Below are positions 54,311-56,353 of a DNA stretch of 56,353 bases, in pieces. A program made the position numbers and the translations under genes. Location: positions 1-56,353 of the forward strand of contig DLMH01000086.1 of NCBI GenBank assembly GCA_002478115.1, in the 5' to 3' direction. How positions within the stretch are numbered: position 1 is the stretch's first letter; every line of letters begins with the position of its first letter. This DNA is from Candidatus Acidiferrum typicum. GTDB taxonomy: Bacteria > Acidobacteriota > Terriglobia > Acidiferrales > UBA7541. The notes under the pieces were generated by a model that was not told the origin of the DNA, searched no databases, and saw only the letters and a program-made list of their open reading frames with translations.

Positions 54311-54746
54311 GTCCATGGACTCTTGCATTATATTGTTGACGCTTCGTCCATCTGAGATTGTGTTCCCTGCCTTTCTGGCACGCACTGTATGTCCTCAACC
54401 ATGATGTGTTTGATACATTCTACGGGATTAAGCGTGTTCCGACCGTGGAGAAATACTTCTGTAGACCTCATCCGTCCGGCAATCGGAAGCCAAAGGATGC
54501 GAGTCAGGCAGTTTAAACTAAGTGGCGCAAAAACCAAGGCGCGGAAGTCTTCTGGTACACACGAATCCAGCGGTTGCGAACTCCGAGGAATAGGTGCCGC
54601 CACTCCAATCAATCACTTCCAGTCCTGCGCGATGGGCTGTTTCCGTGATCGCTGCGGCTCCACGCTAGGTCCGGTGGCCGCACCACATGTAGTATTCGTC
54701 GAGTGGCCCGAGATTCTCCCCGACGGGAATAGCGCTAGAGCCTGTC
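54299..54746. other. Intergenic/decayed stretch before the TPR remnant
   Basis: No intact gene. On the minus strand near 54665-54730 a short frame contains ENLGPLDEYYMWCGHRT then stop, and the same frame continues beyond it with protein-like residues toward 54600; this may be part of a lost gene of unknown family. Confidence 0.35.
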
Positions 54747-55112
54747 GTGTCGATGGCAAGTGAGGCTACGCCTGACTTCCAACTCGCCATGCGCTCCGCG
54801 AAGAAGGCGATCGCTTTGCAGCCCACGCTTGCCGCCGCTTGCGGTGTGCTGGCAAAACTGTACATGGAAAACGGGCAGTACCAGGAAGCGATTGAGCAGT
54901 GCAGGAAATCTCTGAGCAGCGATCCCAAGGATCTAACCGCAGTGTACCGCCTGATTCAGGCGTTGCGGAAAACCGGGCAGAAGCAAGAAATTCCCGAGTT
55001 GCTTCAGCGCCTGGCCCAGCTCCGCGAACAGGCCACGCAAGATGAACGGGAACGTTATCGCTACAAGCTATTCGAAGATGACACGCCCACCAAGCAGCCG
55101 GCAAAGCCCTAG
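54747..55112 (+). pseudogene. C-terminal remnant of a TPR protein
   Basis: The 121-codon frame contains two to three TPR units (SAKKAIALQPTLAAACGVLA, KLYMENGQYQEAIEQCRKSL, TAVYRLIQALRKTGQ) and a charged tail ending in TPTKQPAKP. There is no signal peptide and upstream sequence has no TPR pattern in any frame, so the N-terminal part of a longer exported protein seems lost. In Acidobacteriota, TPR genes often stand directly before CRTAC1-type genes, and one follows here after 123 bases. A small complete protein is possible but less likely. Confidence 0.55.
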
Positions 55113-55235
55113 GCGCTCTACATTCTCTTTTTTGTGGTTTTCGCCTGAAGTCCGAGAAAATGTTTACTCGCATTGTCCTTCGGGCGATAATTGACATCTG
55201 ACATTCACATTATCAAGAAAGGGAAATCTGTCGGA

Positions 55236-56353
55236 ATGACCTTTTCGCGTCGCACGTTTATGCGATTTTCCCTGGGATCAGCGATCTCATTGACGGCCGA
55301 ACGACTGCTGGCGCAAGGGATGGGGGGCCGCGTGGCCAAGCCCCTGGCCCGGCAGGCCCCTTCGGGGCGCCCCTTCAACGCGCACTTCGTTGATGTGGCG
55401 GCCGCTGCCGGACTGACTGCACCGACCATATATGGTGGCGAGGAGAACAACAAATACATCCTGGAATCTGACGGCTGTGGCTGTGCGTTCATTGACTACG
55501 ACAACGACGGTTGGATGGACATCTTTTTGATCTCGGGCACTCGCCTTGAGGGCGCTCCCCCCGGCGCCACGAACCGGCTGTACAAGAACAATCGTGACGG
55601 AACGTTCACGGACGTAACGGAGAAGGCGGGTCTGCATGCCGTCGGTTGGGGTGACGGTGTATGCATCGCGGATTACAACAACGATGGCTTCGATGATATT
55701 TTTTGCACTCGCTTCGGACAAAACATTCTTTACCGCAACGATGGTGACGGCACTTTCACCGATGTGACGAAGGCTGCTGGGCTGTTGAACGACGAACCGC
55801 GGTGGGGTGCGGGGTGCGCCTTCCTGGATTACAACCGTGATGGGCACCTGGACTTGTTTGTCTCTAATTACGTGCGTTTCTCGTTTGCACATGCGCCGGT
55901 TCCCGGAGCCAGTTCGAATTGCAATTTTAAGGGCATTCCCGTGGAGTGCGGTCCACGCGGGCTTCCCATGGGACGGCATTTGCTCTACAGAAACAACGGC
56001 GACGGGACGTTTACCGACGTCAGCAAGCAGGCAGGCATCGCGAAGACTCCGCCATGCTATGGCATGACCGTGGTGGCGGCGGATTTGGACGAAGACGGAT
56101 GGCCGGATATTTACGTCGCTTGCGATTCCACTCCCAGCTTGCTCTTCATGAACAACCATGACGGAACATTCCGCGAAGAAGGAGTATTGCGGGGGGTAGC
56201 CCTCAGTGACGATGGAGAAGAACAGGCGGGCATGGGGGTGGGGATTGGCGATTACGATCTCGACGGGCATCTAGATCTCTTCAAGACGCACTTCACAGAC
56301 GATTCCTGCATTCTTTACCACAACGACGGCAAGGGGAATTTCGACGATGTCAC
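55236..56353 (+). CDS. CRTAC1-family FG-GAP repeat protein (partial, runs off the window)
   Basis: An open frame of 372 codons from ATG 55236 to the window end, with a twin-arginine signal (SRRTFMRFSLGSAISL). FG-GAP/VCBS calcium-binding repeats follow: AFIDYDNDGWMDIFLISGTR, IADYNNDGFDDIFCTRFG, FLDYNRDGHLDLFVSNYV, AADLDEDGWPDIYVACDS and IGDYDLDGHLDLFKTHFT. Each has the DxDxDG-type loop of a beta-propeller blade. Family members end in an ASPIC/UnbV domain, expected beyond the window. They are exported and often linked to nutrient-uptake loci; molecular role is unclear. It is the intact counterpart of the broken gene at 41906-43355, which lacks the second and third blades. Confidence 0.9.
   Translation, partial: MTFSRRTFMRFSLGSAISLTAERLLAQGMGGRVAKPLARQAPSGRPFNAHFVDVAAAAGLTAPTIYGGEENNKYILESDGCGCAFIDYDNDGWMDIFLISGTRLEGAPPGATNRLYKNNRDGTFTDVTEKAGLHAVGWGDGVCIADYNNDGFDDIFCTRFGQNILYRNDGDGTFTDVTKAAGLLNDEPRWGAGCAFLDYNRDGHLDLFVSNYVRFSFAHAPVPGASSNCNFKGIPVECGPRGLPMGRHLLYRNNGDGTFTDVSKQAGIAKTPPCYGMTVVAADLDEDGWPDIYVACDSTPSLLFMNNHDGTFREEGVLRGVALSDDGEEQAGMGVGIGDYDLDGHLDLFKTHFTDDSCILYHNDGKGNFDDV

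Noticed and set aside
1..56353. CRISPR arrays, rRNA genes and replication origins
   Set aside because: No regularly spaced direct repeats, rRNA-like blocks or DnaA-box clusters were seen.

Overview
The window looks like a chromosomal segment of a soil-type member of the Acidobacteriota. That placement is inferred from gene content: two Oar-like TonB-dependent receptors with an N-terminal carboxypeptidase-regulatory domain, exported TPR proteins beside them, CRTAC1-type FG-GAP/ASPIC-UnbV proteins, DUF4038 glycosidase-like enzymes and Tat-exported TIM-barrel sugar isomerase homologues. No rRNA or other phylogenetic marker is present. No CRISPR array or complete tRNA was seen.

Layout. 0-3.3 kb is a mobile/remnant zone: a complete IS with an intact transposase, a Fic protein and the C-terminal part of a VirB11/CpaF ATPase. 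3.4-9.4 kb holds an exported TPR protein divergent from a large TonB receptor, followed by an AraC regulator. 9.4-21.7 kb is a catabolic island in three transcription units: a leftward class III aminotransferase, D-threonine-aldolase-like PLP enzyme and SDR; a rightward run of DUF4038/GH140-like enzyme, SMP-30 lactonase, DhaK, DhaL, LsrF-type thiolase/aldolase, ABM/LsrG-like protein and SDR; and a leftward APC permease plus second DUF4038 enzyme. 21.8-26.7 kb is decayed DNA (tRNA-like pieces, a transposase tail, a cytochrome remnant) around an AbiEi/AbiEii-type pair. 26.7-29.2 kb is a GH31 glycosidase. 29.3-38 kb is a graveyard of truncated or frame-broken genes (VOC, DeoR-C, sugar-binding protein, IS1380 transposase with an amber codon, dicarboxylate symporter, threonine synthase, VOC) with two intact Tat-type TIM barrels nearby. 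38-56 kb is a sugar region: a two-domain SUMF protein, a broken CRTAC1 gene, a TPR-TonB receptor operon, a GRP-type sugar transporter, ribokinase, a RbsD/FucU-like mutarotase, a LacI regulator, a deleted copy of the SUMF gene, and an intact CRTAC1 gene running off the end.

How it fits together. The 12.9-18.9 kb operon reads as glycoside cleavage, lactone opening, oxidation, kinase and aldolase/thiolase steps. It retains residues equivalent to DhaK His218 and LsrF Lys203, but no LsrK, LsrR or Lsr transporter is in the window. In the right-hand region three genes (SUMF protein, TPR-TonB operon, broken SUMF copy) share a promoter with a TGAAAC-type operator between -35 and -10, consistent with one LacI regulon that may include the ribose genes.

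Caution: several genes between 31 and 52 kb are broken by single bases, mostly in short runs of one nucleotide, so real decay cannot be separated from sequencing or assembly error here.
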